DNA from: G963677325 sp963677325
GTDB taxonomy: Bacteria; Bacteroidota; Bacteroidia; Bacteroidales; Prolixibacteraceae
Direction of reading: 5' to 3'
Assembly: GCA_963677325.2 (NCBI GenBank)
Contig: CAXXGM010000008.1
Span: 558,001-622,000, forward strand
DNA: 64,000 nt
The notes under the pieces were generated by a model. The model did not search any database. It worked only from the letters and a program-made list of their open reading frames with translations, and was not told the origin of the DNA. The translations under genes were made by a program, and so were the position numbers. The stretch's first letter is position 1. The number at the start of each line of letters is the position of its first letter. Shown here one piece after another: positions 54,610-61,931 of this stretch.

Positions 54610-54756
54610 GTCTGTGACCAGTGCTTTTGCTGAAGAAGGGCACAGTTTACAAAACTGCGCCAGCGGGGCAGATTTGGTTGATAGTCATAAAAATCTTTGG
54701 CATTAGACTTGTTCTATTGTAACTTATAAGTTACCTTTGTTTTAAATAGAAAGCTG

Positions 54757-55098
54757 ATGGAGAAAATCCGTGAAATAGTAGCTTATAAAAATTATTTTGA
54801 AGAGTTCTTAACAAAGCAACCAATTAAGGTTCAGGATAAAATATTCAAGATTTTAGAAGCAATTCAGACTTTGGAGAGGATTCCAACGAGCTATTTGAAA
54901 CTACTCAGAGGGACTAACGGACTCTACGAAGCCCGCATTCAATTGGGAACAGACATTTGGCGTGTATTTTGTTTTTTCGACAGAGGCAGGTTGGTAATTC
55001 TGCTTAATGGATTTCAGAAAAAGACGCAAAAAACACCCCAAAATGAAATTGAAAAAGCAATCACTTTAATGAAAGAGTATTATGAAAACAGAAAATAA
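54757..55098 (+). CDS. higB: RelE/HigB-like toxin (Gp49 family)
   Basis: This 113-residue protein matches the phage-derived Gp49-like/HigB toxin fold: KLLRGTNGLYEARIQLGTDIWRVFCFFD (about 48-75), then VILLNGFQKKTQKTP, which are the two conserved blocks of the family. Such toxins are ribosome-dependent mRNA endonucleases. The antitoxin gene overlaps its end by 17 bases, the usual toxin-first HigBA order. It lies between IS element B and small accessory genes. Confidence 0.85.
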   Translation: MEKIREIVAYKNYFEEFLTKQPIKVQDKIFKILEAIQTLERIPTSYLKLLRGTNGLYEARIQLGTDIWRVFCFFDRGRLVILLNGFQKKTQKTPQNEIEKAITLMKEYYENRK

Positions 55099-55390
55099 TA
55101 AAGACATTTCTACCTGGTCTGAGATCAAAGATCATGTATACGGGAAAAAAGGAACCGAAAGACGCGATAACCTTGAAAGGGAAGCAGAATCTTTCAGAAT
55201 CGGTCTTTTGTTAAAAAAGGCAAGGGAATCACGCAACATGACCCAGGAAGAACTGGGACAATTAATAAACAAGAAGAGAACTTATATTTCGCGGATTGAA
55301 AATAATGGAAGCAATATTACACTAAGTACACTTTTTGATATTGTAGAAAAAGGATTGGGCGGGAAAGTGAATATTTCTATTGATGTCTGA
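55082..55390 (+). CDS. higA: XRE-family antitoxin (HigA-like)
   Basis: This 102-residue protein carries a helix-turn-helix: GLLLKKARESRNMTQEELGQ, then LINKKRTYISRIENNGSNITLSTLF (about 42-85). The N-terminal part (1-40) is charged and probably binds the toxin. The HTH would bind the pair's own promoter for autoregulation. Start overlaps the toxin gene by 17 bases, so translation is coupled. Confidence 0.85.
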   Translation: MKTENNKDISTWSEIKDHVYGKKGTERRDNLEREAESFRIGLLLKKARESRNMTQEELGQLINKKRTYISRIENNGSNITLSTLFDIVEKGLGGKVNISIDV

Positions 55391-55427
55391 TTACTAGTAT
55401 TTGATATTTCGCTTCCAAATGCTTTCA

Positions 55428-55500
55428 TGAAGTTTTAATAAAATACAAAAGTTTGTTTATTTTTAAACAACTAAAGTGCGTGTATTAAAAGTTGAGAATT
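55428..55500 (+). repeat. leader repeat P, copy 2
   Basis: ATGAAGTTTTAATAAA, then ATACAAAAGTTTGTTTAT and AAACAACTAAAGTGCGTG end one base before the ATG at 55501. The copy at 56198-56282 starts with the same words. It may contain the promoter of the following gene. Confidence 0.7.
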
Positions 55501-56163
55501 ATGAGAATAATTATTATCCTTCTGCTGTTACTAATTTTCCCAGTTGTCAAAGGACAAGTTGAAAGTACGAGCGATGAAAAGTCCGAAAAAAAGGGCTATT
55601 CAGGAGTCCCAGATTATTTGAAAAACAGCCAAAATAATCAGATAGATGATTTAAAAGAGTATTATGAGAAGGCTCTTGGAAAAGATAGTATCAAATATAT
55701 GAAACTGTTTTTCGTTACTTTTCCCGCCAACTTTGAGGTCTTTCACTCACTTTATGGTTTTGATGATAAAACAGGACCTATGCCATTGTATAGTTTATAT
55801 GTGAAGCATATTGCTTTCTTTTGTAAACTTAATACTACACAATCAGAAACAGATTATTTCAATAAGCTTATAAAATTAGGTATAAATGGACATTGGGATG
55901 CCGATGGCGTAGGTGCCTTACAACAGTGTATTTTAAGTCACATAAACGAAAAACCTGACTTGACGATCACTTTACTTAAGCAGTTTAATGATTCAGAAAT
56001 ACGTAGCTTTTGGAGATTTTTATTCGATGGCCCTCATCCTGAAGATAAAGGTAAGAAAACACAATTTGATACATTGCATAAAAACATAGAATTGATAGAT
56101 AAAAGAATGGCTGATTTCATGCAAATTGAATATTTGAGACTTATCAAAGATCGATTTCACTGA
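55501..56163 (+). CDS. hypothetical exported protein
   Basis: I use the ATG at 55501 instead of the upstream alternative start at 55492; it gives a signal peptide MRIIIILLLLLIFPVVKGQ. The mature protein of about 200 residues has no domain I recognise. It contains KYMKLFFVTFPANFEVFHSLYG and an even spread of aromatic residues, and ends in FMQIEYLRLIKDRFH. It sits directly after leader repeat P, as does the DUF2007 gene downstream. Confidence 0.6.
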   Translation: MRIIIILLLLLIFPVVKGQVESTSDEKSEKKGYSGVPDYLKNSQNNQIDDLKEYYEKALGKDSIKYMKLFFVTFPANFEVFHSLYGFDDKTGPMPLYSLYVKHIAFFCKLNTTQSETDYFNKLIKLGINGHWDADGVGALQQCILSHINEKPDLTITLLKQFNDSEIRSFWRFLFDGPHPEDKGKKTQFDTLHKNIELIDKRMADFMQIEYLRLIKDRFH

Positions 56164-56197
56164 CGATTGCATCGTCCCAGCTGCCCATGATTGTTCA

Positions 56198-56282
56198 ATG
56201 AAGTTTTAATAAAGTACAAAAGTTTGTTTATTTTTAAACAACTATACTAAGTGCATTAAAAGTTTAGAATTCAAGATCAAAC
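56198..56282 (+). repeat. leader repeat P, copy 3
   Basis: ATGAAGTTTTAATAAA, GTACAAAAGTTTGTTTAT, AAACAACTATACTAAGTGC and GAATTCAAGATCAAAC follow in the same order as in the other copies. It ends 11 bases before the DUF2007 gene. Confidence 0.7.
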
Positions 56283-56292
56283 CTATGAAAAA

Positions 56293-56547
56293 ATGAAGAA
56301 AAACGATTTAAGGCTTCTAATTTCAACCGGAGATAGGGTACTTGCAGAAAATATAAAGACTGCTCTGGAAGAATTTGGTATCTATACAATCTTAGTTTCA
56401 GATAATCCTGCCTCATCTGTTATAAATACTTATTTTGGATTTAACCCAATAGAAAATATTGACATTCAACTAAACAAGGAAGATTATGAGCAGGCAATTG
56501 AGATACTAAAGGACAGTCCATTTAAGGAATTAATTAATATAACATAA
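56293..56547 (+). CDS. DUF2007-family protein
   Basis: This 84-residue protein resembles the DUF2007 (putative signal-transducing protein) family: it opens with a strand and helix LLISTGDRVLAENIKTALEEFGIYTILVSDN, ends with IQLNKEDYEQAIEILKDSPF, and matches in length. The family's function is poorly known. The gene lies between leader repeat P copy 3 and an intact two-hairpin repeat, in cassette-like order. Confidence 0.7.
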   Translation: MKKNDLRLLISTGDRVLAENIKTALEEFGIYTILVSDNPASSVINTYFGFNPIENIDIQLNKEDYEQAIEILKDSPFKELINIT

Positions 56548-56566
56548 CTCCTCCCAATAAGAAAGA

Positions 56567-56644
56567 CCCTAGCTAGCGCTGGTCTGTGACCAGTGCTTTT
56601 GCTGAAGGACGGGGCACAGTTTACAAAACTGCCCCAGCTAAGGG
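56567..56644. repeat. two-hairpin repeat, intact copy
   Basis: The outer arms CCCTAGCT and AGCTAAGGG enclose two hairpins: CTGGTCTGTGACCAG and GGGGCACAGTTTACAAAACT with its partner GCCCC. This could fold as a three-way junction. A copy at 53078-54668 is split by an IS and a diverged copy lies at 19073-19135. Confidence 0.75.
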
Positions 56645-56693
56645 ACAAAAAAAAAAGCCACATTTTTCAATGTAACTCTTTGATTCTGTGGGT

Positions 56694-56740
56694 GGGCTCA
56701 GTAGGGCATGATCCTACGACCCCCTGATTATGAGTCAGAT
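56694..56740 (-). tRNA. tRNA-Met(CAU)-like 3' fragment
   Basis: On the minus strand the anticodon arm TCTGA-CTCATAA-TCAGG (anticodon CAU), GGGTC variable region, T arm GTAGG-ATCATGC-CCTAC and acceptor 3' strand TGAGCCC followed by ACC can be read. The D arm upstream is poor and the 5' acceptor strand GGGCTCA is missing, so this is a fragment or a degenerate copy. Such 3' pieces are often left by integrated elements. Confidence 0.45.
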
Positions 56741-56972
56741 GCCTTCCTGCCCCGCTCCTGCGCGATAGTATCGGTGGTTTATACAGGCAGTATCAATTCC
56801 AATTTTAACATTTGTGCAGAAAAGTGTATAGCAAAATGGCATGTCGGAACTGATATACAGCATATTAGTTGTGCAAAATACAATATATACGGGTAATGTC
56901 TTTTTTTACACAAGTTCTTTACAAAATCAGATCCTTCCATTATTACCAATTATCAATTTTCTAATCGAGGAT

Positions 56973-57027
56973 GCTCCGTATTTGCTCCATACCAAGTCCA
57001 TACCAAGTCCAGTATGAGTCTTACGGC
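56973..57027. repeat. tandem repeat, 11-bp period, five units
   Basis: Units GCTCCGTATTT, GCTCCATACCA, AGTCCATACCA, AGTCCAGTATG and AGTCTTACGGC follow in phase. The words and period match the array at 1189-1232 (TCCGTATT, CGTACCAG). Confidence 0.7.
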
Positions 57028-57108
57028 AGAGACCGGAGAAAAACATAAGAAGTCATTAGTCATTAAGAGTTCTGAAGGAGATATCGGATACGCTCAATAA
57101 GAAAATTG

Positions 57109-57150
57109 ACAATGGACAATTAATTATCCATTATCCATTGTCAAATTATC
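57109..57150. repeat. heptamer repeat hairpin, overlaps a stop codon
   Basis: ACAATGG, ACAATTA, ATTATCC, ATTATCC, ATTGTCA, AATTATC follow in 7-base steps. The first and later words are complementary. The stop of the PBP/GcvH-like gene (57146) lies inside. Confidence 0.7.
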
Positions 57151-58813
57151 TTGAGCAGTCCAGAAATTTTGTCTGGAAATTCTCCCAGACTTTCGGATCA
57201 AGGTCGGCCAGAACGTTATCGCAGATTTCACCGCCATCCTGCATAACGACTGGCGAGAGTTCTAAATCACCTAATTTGAATTCCATCGCGATAAAATCCT
57301 TCAGCCTGGTGATCTCGTCGCCGATCCATTCGGTGTATTTTTCGCTCATGAACAGGAAATGGTTCTCCTTCAGCCAGTTCTTTGGTTCGATCGTGTAGAC
57401 CCATCCATCGGTAAACGGAGAATTATTCAGCAAAGTCGAATCAAACAGCAGGCTTCTGTTGCGTTCCCTGATAGTACCTGAAATGGGCGCATGAATGTCC
57501 AGCTTTTTCCCGTTACGACTGATGGTCATTATTTTTTCTCCCTTGCGGACAAATTCACCCGGCTCTTTCATGGCGACACTGGTGAGTTCACCGGTGGTGT
57601 GCTGCAGAAAATCGTCGATTCCCATTCTGACCATCCCTTCCTTTTCCATAAAAGCCCAGGTGTGAGATTTATCAAAATACAAACCTTTCGGAATTTTAAT
57701 CGAATTTTCGCTCATCGCGGGAATAATTTCCGGTTCTTTACCATTTATAAGAGGTTTTTTCCTGCTTCCGGCTTTACTATAGTGCCAAATTACAGGGGTC
57801 AGCAGAACTAAAAAAGCAATTATCGTCCAAAGGATAGGAAACCTGTATTTGATAGTTGGTTCTGCTAAAACCGGACTGCTTAAATTTTCGATATTGGATC
57901 GTCTTTCGCTGATTGCAAGTGAACTGAATCCGCTTTGATTTAAGAGTGGCTGTCCATCGGTTTGAATCCAGGTGAGGAAATCAAGAGCAGCTTTGCTGTC
58001 AGGTTTTGAAAAACTCGCTGCATAAATATTGCTGCTTAATGCAGCGGGGTATTTTCCGATCCAAACTCCCCGGGTAAAAGCTTCCGGATTGTCGTATATA
58101 TTCTCAAAATGATCGATCCGGCCATTGCTGTTTTTATCAATCGGCAGGATTCGGATCCCTTCGATGAAACGATTATTCGAAGCATCCAGGATATCGGTCA
58201 GTTTGCAGAATCCGATCGCATAAACATCTTTTTGAATAGATGCAATGATACCCCCTGATTCGACTGACATTTTTTCTCTGATTACTTCTGTAGCTGTTCC
58301 GGAAAAATCAGCCACTTTGGTTATCAGGTACTGATCGTCATTAATGTAAAGATGAACGGGAGACGGGTCTTTTGCATTTATTAGTGTTCCCCAGCTTTGT
58401 TTTGTTTCTGCAAGGAGTAGTTGGAAATTTCGTGAAGTCATTCCGCAAGGCAGAATTTTATTGAGAAGAGGGTTTCCTGAATTTACAATCGGTACGATAG
58501 CTTCCCTCCCAATAATTATTTTCCAAGAAGCGTCATCTGTTAGAGGAGAATTTTCTGTAGTAAAATAAATGTGATTCGGTTGGACCGTCTTAACACCGGG
58601 ATCTAATTTCTCAACATTTATACGGGCTTTGGAATGTTCTTTTTCATACTCGCTGCTCCAGGAATTTGCAAGGGGATAGATCTCTTGTGAACTTAAGATG
58701 TTAATTGATTGATCGGATAATTCTTTTTGGTTATCATCCTTGCTGTTGCAAAAAGAGTTATTAGAAGCAAACAGCAGTGAAAACAACAAAGAAATGAATA
58801 AGAGTGGTTTCAT
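57146..58813 (-). CDS. periplasmic-binding-protein / GcvH-like fusion membrane protein
   Basis: This 555-residue fusion has a signal peptide (1-22). A type-2 periplasmic solute-binding (PstS-like) domain spans about 35-310 (MSVESGGIIASIQKDVYAIG; AALDFLTWIQTDGQPLL). One transmembrane helix lies at about 324-344. A cytoplasmic domain at about 375-480 matches the glycine-cleavage H (lipoyl/biotinyl) fold: KIPKGLYFDKSHTWAFMEKEG, GELTSVAMKEPGEFVRKG and HAPISGTIRERN. The lipoylated Lys of GcvH falls at a Gly (about 435), although two Lys follow. A C-terminal helical tail ends the protein. I infer a transmembrane sensor-like role, not glycine cleavage. It is on the same strand as the heme kinase/regulator pair, 4.4 kb away across accessory DNA. 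Confidence 0.8.
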   Translation of the reverse strand: MKPLLFISLLFSLLFASNNSFCNSKDDNQKELSDQSINILSSQEIYPLANSWSSEYEKEHSKARINVEKLDPGVKTVQPNHIYFTTENSPLTDDASWKIIIGREAIVPIVNSGNPLLNKILPCGMTSRNFQLLLAETKQSWGTLINAKDPSPVHLYINDDQYLITKVADFSGTATEVIREKMSVESGGIIASIQKDVYAIGFCKLTDILDASNNRFIEGIRILPIDKNSNGRIDHFENIYDNPEAFTRGVWIGKYPAALSSNIYAASFSKPDSKAALDFLTWIQTDGQPLLNQSGFSSLAISERRSNIENLSSPVLAEPTIKYRFPILWTIIAFLVLLTPVIWHYSKAGSRKKPLINGKEPEIIPAMSENSIKIPKGLYFDKSHTWAFMEKEGMVRMGIDDFLQHTTGELTSVAMKEPGEFVRKGEKIMTISRNGKKLDIHAPISGTIRERNRSLLFDSTLLNNSPFTDGWVYTIEPKNWLKENHFLFMSEKYTEWIGDEITRLKDFIAMEFKLGDLELSPVVMQDGGEICDNVLADLDPKVWENFQTKFLDCSR

Positions 58814-59089
58814 GACATTTTATTTTAAAGCTATCAGGTAGAGATATCTTAGCTTTAAAGAAGACGCAATTACAATGCCATTCTATTTAATAATCATTAA
58901 ATCAAATTCATGTATATAAATCAAAAGGAATAAAGGGTATTGGTTGTGTTGATTTTATAAGCAGTGCTTGGAGATATGTTCTTTTAAGACCTTGAAAATA
59001 AGAACATTAAAATATGTGTAGAGATTTTAATCAATGTTGAATTATGCAACACTAATACCTGTTTATTTCTTTCAATTTCAAGTACTAAA

Positions 59090-60163
59090 CTACAACCGGA
59101 TGAAAATTTTCTTTTGATATAAGAAGTGTGCAAGCCAGAATACGAAAATGAGAGTAATAACAGCCGTAAAGAATTCGTGATAGGAGCCAAGCCAGTCTTT
59201 TACTTCTCCTCCAATAAAACGCTGAGACAAACGCCGGAAATTCATGATTGCTGAAGTGATGTAGATTGCGATAGAATTCATTCCAATCCAGATAAAGGGC
59301 TGAGCCCATTTTTGATATTTCCAAATCTCGATTACCTGGTAGAAAATGGCCAGCATAATCAATCCGTATCCGCAGGCTACCAAAACGTAGGACGATGTCC
59401 AGAGTAATTTTATAATAGGAAACCAGATGCCCCAGATGTAACCAGAAACGAGGCTTATAAATCCCGCGATTAAAAGGGTATAAACTTTTTTCTGTTGAGG
59501 ATAGCTTTTGTTTTTTATGATATTTCCTATAGCTACCCCGATTAAGACGTTCCCAACAGCGCCCAATGTACTGAGGATCGTTCCTTCGAATTTCTGTCCG
59601 GGGAGCCATTGATCGATGCAATGAGCGAGATTTTTACCCTGTTCAAATGATGGAACGCCGAATCCTGGCACGGGAACTAAAGCAAGAATAGCATAATATC
59701 CCAATAGTAGAACTGCGGCTATAATGATGAGTGAGCGATTGTTGAAATAACAAAATAAAATTGCAGCGAAGAAATAGGCAACCGAGATACGCTGTAATAC
59801 TCCTGCGAAATAAATGTTATTCAGCCCATTTGCAATACCGCCCAGGTAAAAGATTCCTAAAGCAAAAAGGAGAACTGACCGGGTTACGATATGTTTCAGC
59901 GCTTGTTTTTTACCGTTCTTTTCAATGGCACGGGGGAGAGCGAGAGAAATGGAGATGCCGACAATGAAAAGAAAGAGAGGGAAAATTAAATCATAAAAAT
60001 GAAATCCCTCGTAAGGCACATGATCCATCTGAACTTCCAACTCCGCAGTAAAGCCGCAGTCGTATATCTTCCGGAAGGAGCGAAAAAGAAAATCGCCTCC
60101 CATGATCCAGAACATATCGAAGCCCCGCAATGCATCAATGGATGTCAAACGTTCGTTTTGCAT
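59090..60163 (-). CDS. DUF5009 / HGSNAT-like multi-pass membrane protein
   Basis: This 357-residue protein with about 10 transmembrane helices begins RLTSIDALRGFDMFWIMGGDF, the hallmark of the heparan-alpha-glucosaminide N-acetyltransferase/NagX (DUF5009) family. Further conserved parts are HFYDLIFPLFLFIVGISISL and the His in this block. The eukaryotic relative acetylates terminal glucosamine across a membrane. Bacterial members often lie beside glycosidase genes, as here. The substrate is unknown. Confidence 0.85.
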   Translation of the reverse strand: MQNERLTSIDALRGFDMFWIMGGDFLFRSFRKIYDCGFTAELEVQMDHVPYEGFHFYDLIFPLFLFIVGISISLALPRAIEKNGKKQALKHIVTRSVLLFALGIFYLGGIANGLNNIYFAGVLQRISVAYFFAAILFCYFNNRSLIIIAAVLLLGYYAILALVPVPGFGVPSFEQGKNLAHCIDQWLPGQKFEGTILSTLGAVGNVLIGVAIGNIIKNKSYPQQKKVYTLLIAGFISLVSGYIWGIWFPIIKLLWTSSYVLVACGYGLIMLAIFYQVIEIWKYQKWAQPFIWIGMNSIAIYITSAIMNFRRLSQRFIGGEVKDWLGSYHEFFTAVITLIFVFWLAHFLYQKKIFIRL

Positions 60164-60187
60164 GTGATATTAAGTTTTAGTTTTTTG

Positions 60188-60243
60188 GCATAGGGCAGAG
60201 AGCCTAGAGCATGGGCTCCGCTCTCTGCCCTATGCTCTATGCT
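60188..60243. repeat. heptamer repeat hairpin at the glycosidase-like gene stop
   Basis: GCATAGG, GCAGAGA, GCCTAGA, GCATGGG, CTCCGCT, CTCTGCC, CTATGCT, CTATGCT follow in 7-base steps. The first half is complementary to the second (GCATAGGGCAGAGAGC pairs with GCTCTCTGCCCTATGC). The adjacent stop codon of the 60243-61634 gene begins at the array's end. Confidence 0.8.
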
Positions 60244-61634
60244 CATTCCCCGGTTCCGCTGCATTTGATCAGCACGCCCTGCCCGGCAGGAATCCAATAC
60301 GCTTTTTGTTCTGTCATTCTAATCTGTTCGGGAGTCGTCCCTTTCATGGCAGATTTACTGCGGGTAATTTCTGAAAAATAAGGGGAATCACCTCCCGCTG
60401 AAATAACAAAAAGACGTTCATTGGGAACTTTTGTATTTAAAACAAAACGCGCTGATTTTTCAAGGCTCAGGTTAACGACCATCACGTATTTATTCCCCTT
60501 TTTGCTTTCAAATTCACCAATCATCAATGGTTGTTTACATTCCACGCTGTTAACAACTTTCCCCGGCAGAAGCGGAAGGCTTGGATCGATATCAGGATCA
60601 GTGAAATAAACTCCTGTGGATTTCAGAGTTTTAATCATCGGGCCTACTATCGACATCTGCCTGTTTACTTCACGCAGATAGTGCCATGTTAACGTTTTTT
60701 GTTCATCATTATTGATTGGAGCGTAGTTATACCCGCCCTGCCAGTAAGTAAACCATCTGACTCCGCCTGCGCCGGCAGCCAGGGAAGTATAAGCCTGCAG
60801 CAATAAATTGGCCATGGAAGGAATAACGGTGAAAGGACGGACCTGATTACCGGAAATAACATTCCACCAGGGGATATTGCTTTTTAATGAAGCTTCCCTT
60901 ACAGCCATGATGTTGGTATAGTGTTGAGCTGCACGTGCTTTCTCTTCCTGGTCCATGGAGAACTGGATCATGTAATTATCATAGGATATCATGTCAGGTT
61001 TTACAATTTCAACCAGTTTATCAAGATACTCTTTATAAGTACGGGTGCCAAGCTGAGATTTAACCTGATCTAATGTCCAAAGTGTGGCATAGTTGGGATA
61101 TAAATTAATGGTGGCCATTTTGCCGGGTGCATATTTATGAACAGCAGCCACAGCGACGGCTAACTTGGGAAAAGCAATGGAAGAGGGTTCGTCGCAGATA
61201 TGGTAGCCGATAATGGACTTATTCTTACCACCGCTTTCTGCCATTTTTTTCACGTATTCATCAATCTCCTGATCAGACATTTTCATCCAATCTCCTCCAA
61301 CAAGGTGTTTACCTTCTGCAGAGACAACCACTCCAAGGCCAAGCTTTTTGCAGAGAGAGAAATTCTGTTTCTTTGCATCAGAAGCGTCGGAAATATTGAA
61401 ATAGCAATCAGCCATCCCTTTTAGTCCTTTGTCCTGATCCTTGAATTTATTTGCATGGAAGTCGCGTCCAATAATGAATTTGTTGACATCAAATGGCTTT
61501 TGTTTAATTGAAAGTATTCCGTCATCATCCGTCATCACACCTTCAGGAGAGATCTGTGCAGATGAATGAAAACTTATCAGAGTCAGCGTGAATAAAAGCG
61601 ATAAGCACTTTATAGTATTTGATATGTGTTTCAT
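60243..61634 (-). CDS. secreted glycoside-hydrolase-like protein, paralogue 1
   Basis: This 463-residue protein has a signal peptide (CLSLLFTLTLISFHSSAQ). The body fits a TIM-barrel glycosidase of clan-A type: KGLKGMADCYFNISDASD, IIGYHICDEPSS (about 144, with an acidic DEP pair at the position of the NEP acid/base of GH clan A), DMISYDNYMIQ and LAAGAGGVRWFTYWQGG. The C-terminal part (about 370-460) looks like a small beta domain. The specific family and substrate are not recognised. A close tandem paralogue lies upstream (61913-63304), also 463 residues. It is in a minus-strand row with a GH3-type gene and DUF5009. Confidence 0.7.
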   Translation of the reverse strand: MKHISNTIKCLSLLFTLTLISFHSSAQISPEGVMTDDDGILSIKQKPFDVNKFIIGRDFHANKFKDQDKGLKGMADCYFNISDASDAKKQNFSLCKKLGLGVVVSAEGKHLVGGDWMKMSDQEIDEYVKKMAESGGKNKSIIGYHICDEPSSIAFPKLAVAVAAVHKYAPGKMATINLYPNYATLWTLDQVKSQLGTRTYKEYLDKLVEIVKPDMISYDNYMIQFSMDQEEKARAAQHYTNIMAVREASLKSNIPWWNVISGNQVRPFTVIPSMANLLLQAYTSLAAGAGGVRWFTYWQGGYNYAPINNDEQKTLTWHYLREVNRQMSIVGPMIKTLKSTGVYFTDPDIDPSLPLLPGKVVNSVECKQPLMIGEFESKKGNKYVMVVNLSLEKSARFVLNTKVPNERLFVISAGGDSPYFSEITRSKSAMKGTTPEQIRMTEQKAYWIPAGQGVLIKCSGTGE

Positions 61635-61912
61635 TATATAAGAATTAAAAATTTAACTGTTCACTGATCATTTGTTACTTTATTTTCATCTAACCAATTC
61701 AAATAAGGTTAATAAGGTTGGTGGAAGGAGGGGCGTAATTTTCTTCTGCTAAGGTCAATAAGGTTTTGAAGAACCTATCGTAATTATCAGACTTTATTGA
61801 CCTTAGTAGTAGAAAACATGCAAACAAACCCTTAAGCCTTATTCACCTTATTTCTATTTGTTTCATTAGTTCCCATTCGAGGCGGTTTTTAATGCAGCGA
61901 TCTGTTCACTAT
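61635..61912. other. intergenic region between the two paralogues
   Basis: This 278-base gap contains nested palindrome copy C (61701-61853) and a heptamer array that begins at 61904. No gene was seen. Confidence 0.55.
61701..61853. repeat. nested palindromic element, diverged copy C
   Basis: The outer arms (61701-61720 and 61834-61853) pair at 17 of 20 positions, with words AAATAAGGTTAATAAGG. The inner arms TTCTTCTGCTAAGGTCAATA and TTGACCTTAGTAGTAGAA also pair. The word order GGTTGGTGGA then CTAAGGT parallels copy A at 17.3 kb. Confidence 0.6.
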
Positions 61913-61931
61913 TCACTGTTTACGGTTCACT
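61904..61931. repeat. heptamer repeat, overlaps a stop codon
   Basis: GTTCACT, ATTCACT, GTTTACG, GTTCACT follow in 7-base steps; the stop codon of the paralogue-2 gene (61913-61915) is inside. Confidence 0.65.

Larger units (their letters stand above)
53078..54668. repeat. two-hairpin repeat, split by IS element B
   Basis: The left half (53078-53101) and right half (54619-54668) rejoin, after removing the IS and one target copy, into the same sequence as the intact copy at 56567-56644: CCCTAGCTAGCGCTGG, TCTGTGACCAGTGCTTTTG, then GGCACAGTTTACAAAACTG. The left hairpin CTGGTCTGTGACCAG is where the IS landed. Confidence 0.8.
56548..57145. other. intergenic region with repeats and a tRNA-like fragment
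   Basis: This 598-base gap holds the intact two-hairpin repeat (56567-56644), a tRNA-Met-like fragment (56694-56740), an 11-bp-period array (56973-57027) and a heptamer hairpin (57109-57150). An open frame at 56708-56896 runs across the tRNA-like part and is not called. Confidence 0.6.

Noticed and set aside
53041..56644. Integron attC sites for the cassette-like units
   Set aside because: The two-hairpin repeats lack the conserved attC core-site pattern (GTTRRRY/RYYYAAC), and no integrase gene is present.
56708..56896. 62-codon open frame right of the two-hairpin repeat
   Set aside because: It runs through the tRNA-Met-like sequence and its translation has no recognisable features.
59085..59621. 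178-codon frame inside the DUF5009 gene
   Set aside because: It is a same-strand shadow frame; the DUF5009 protein has the conserved family start and helices.
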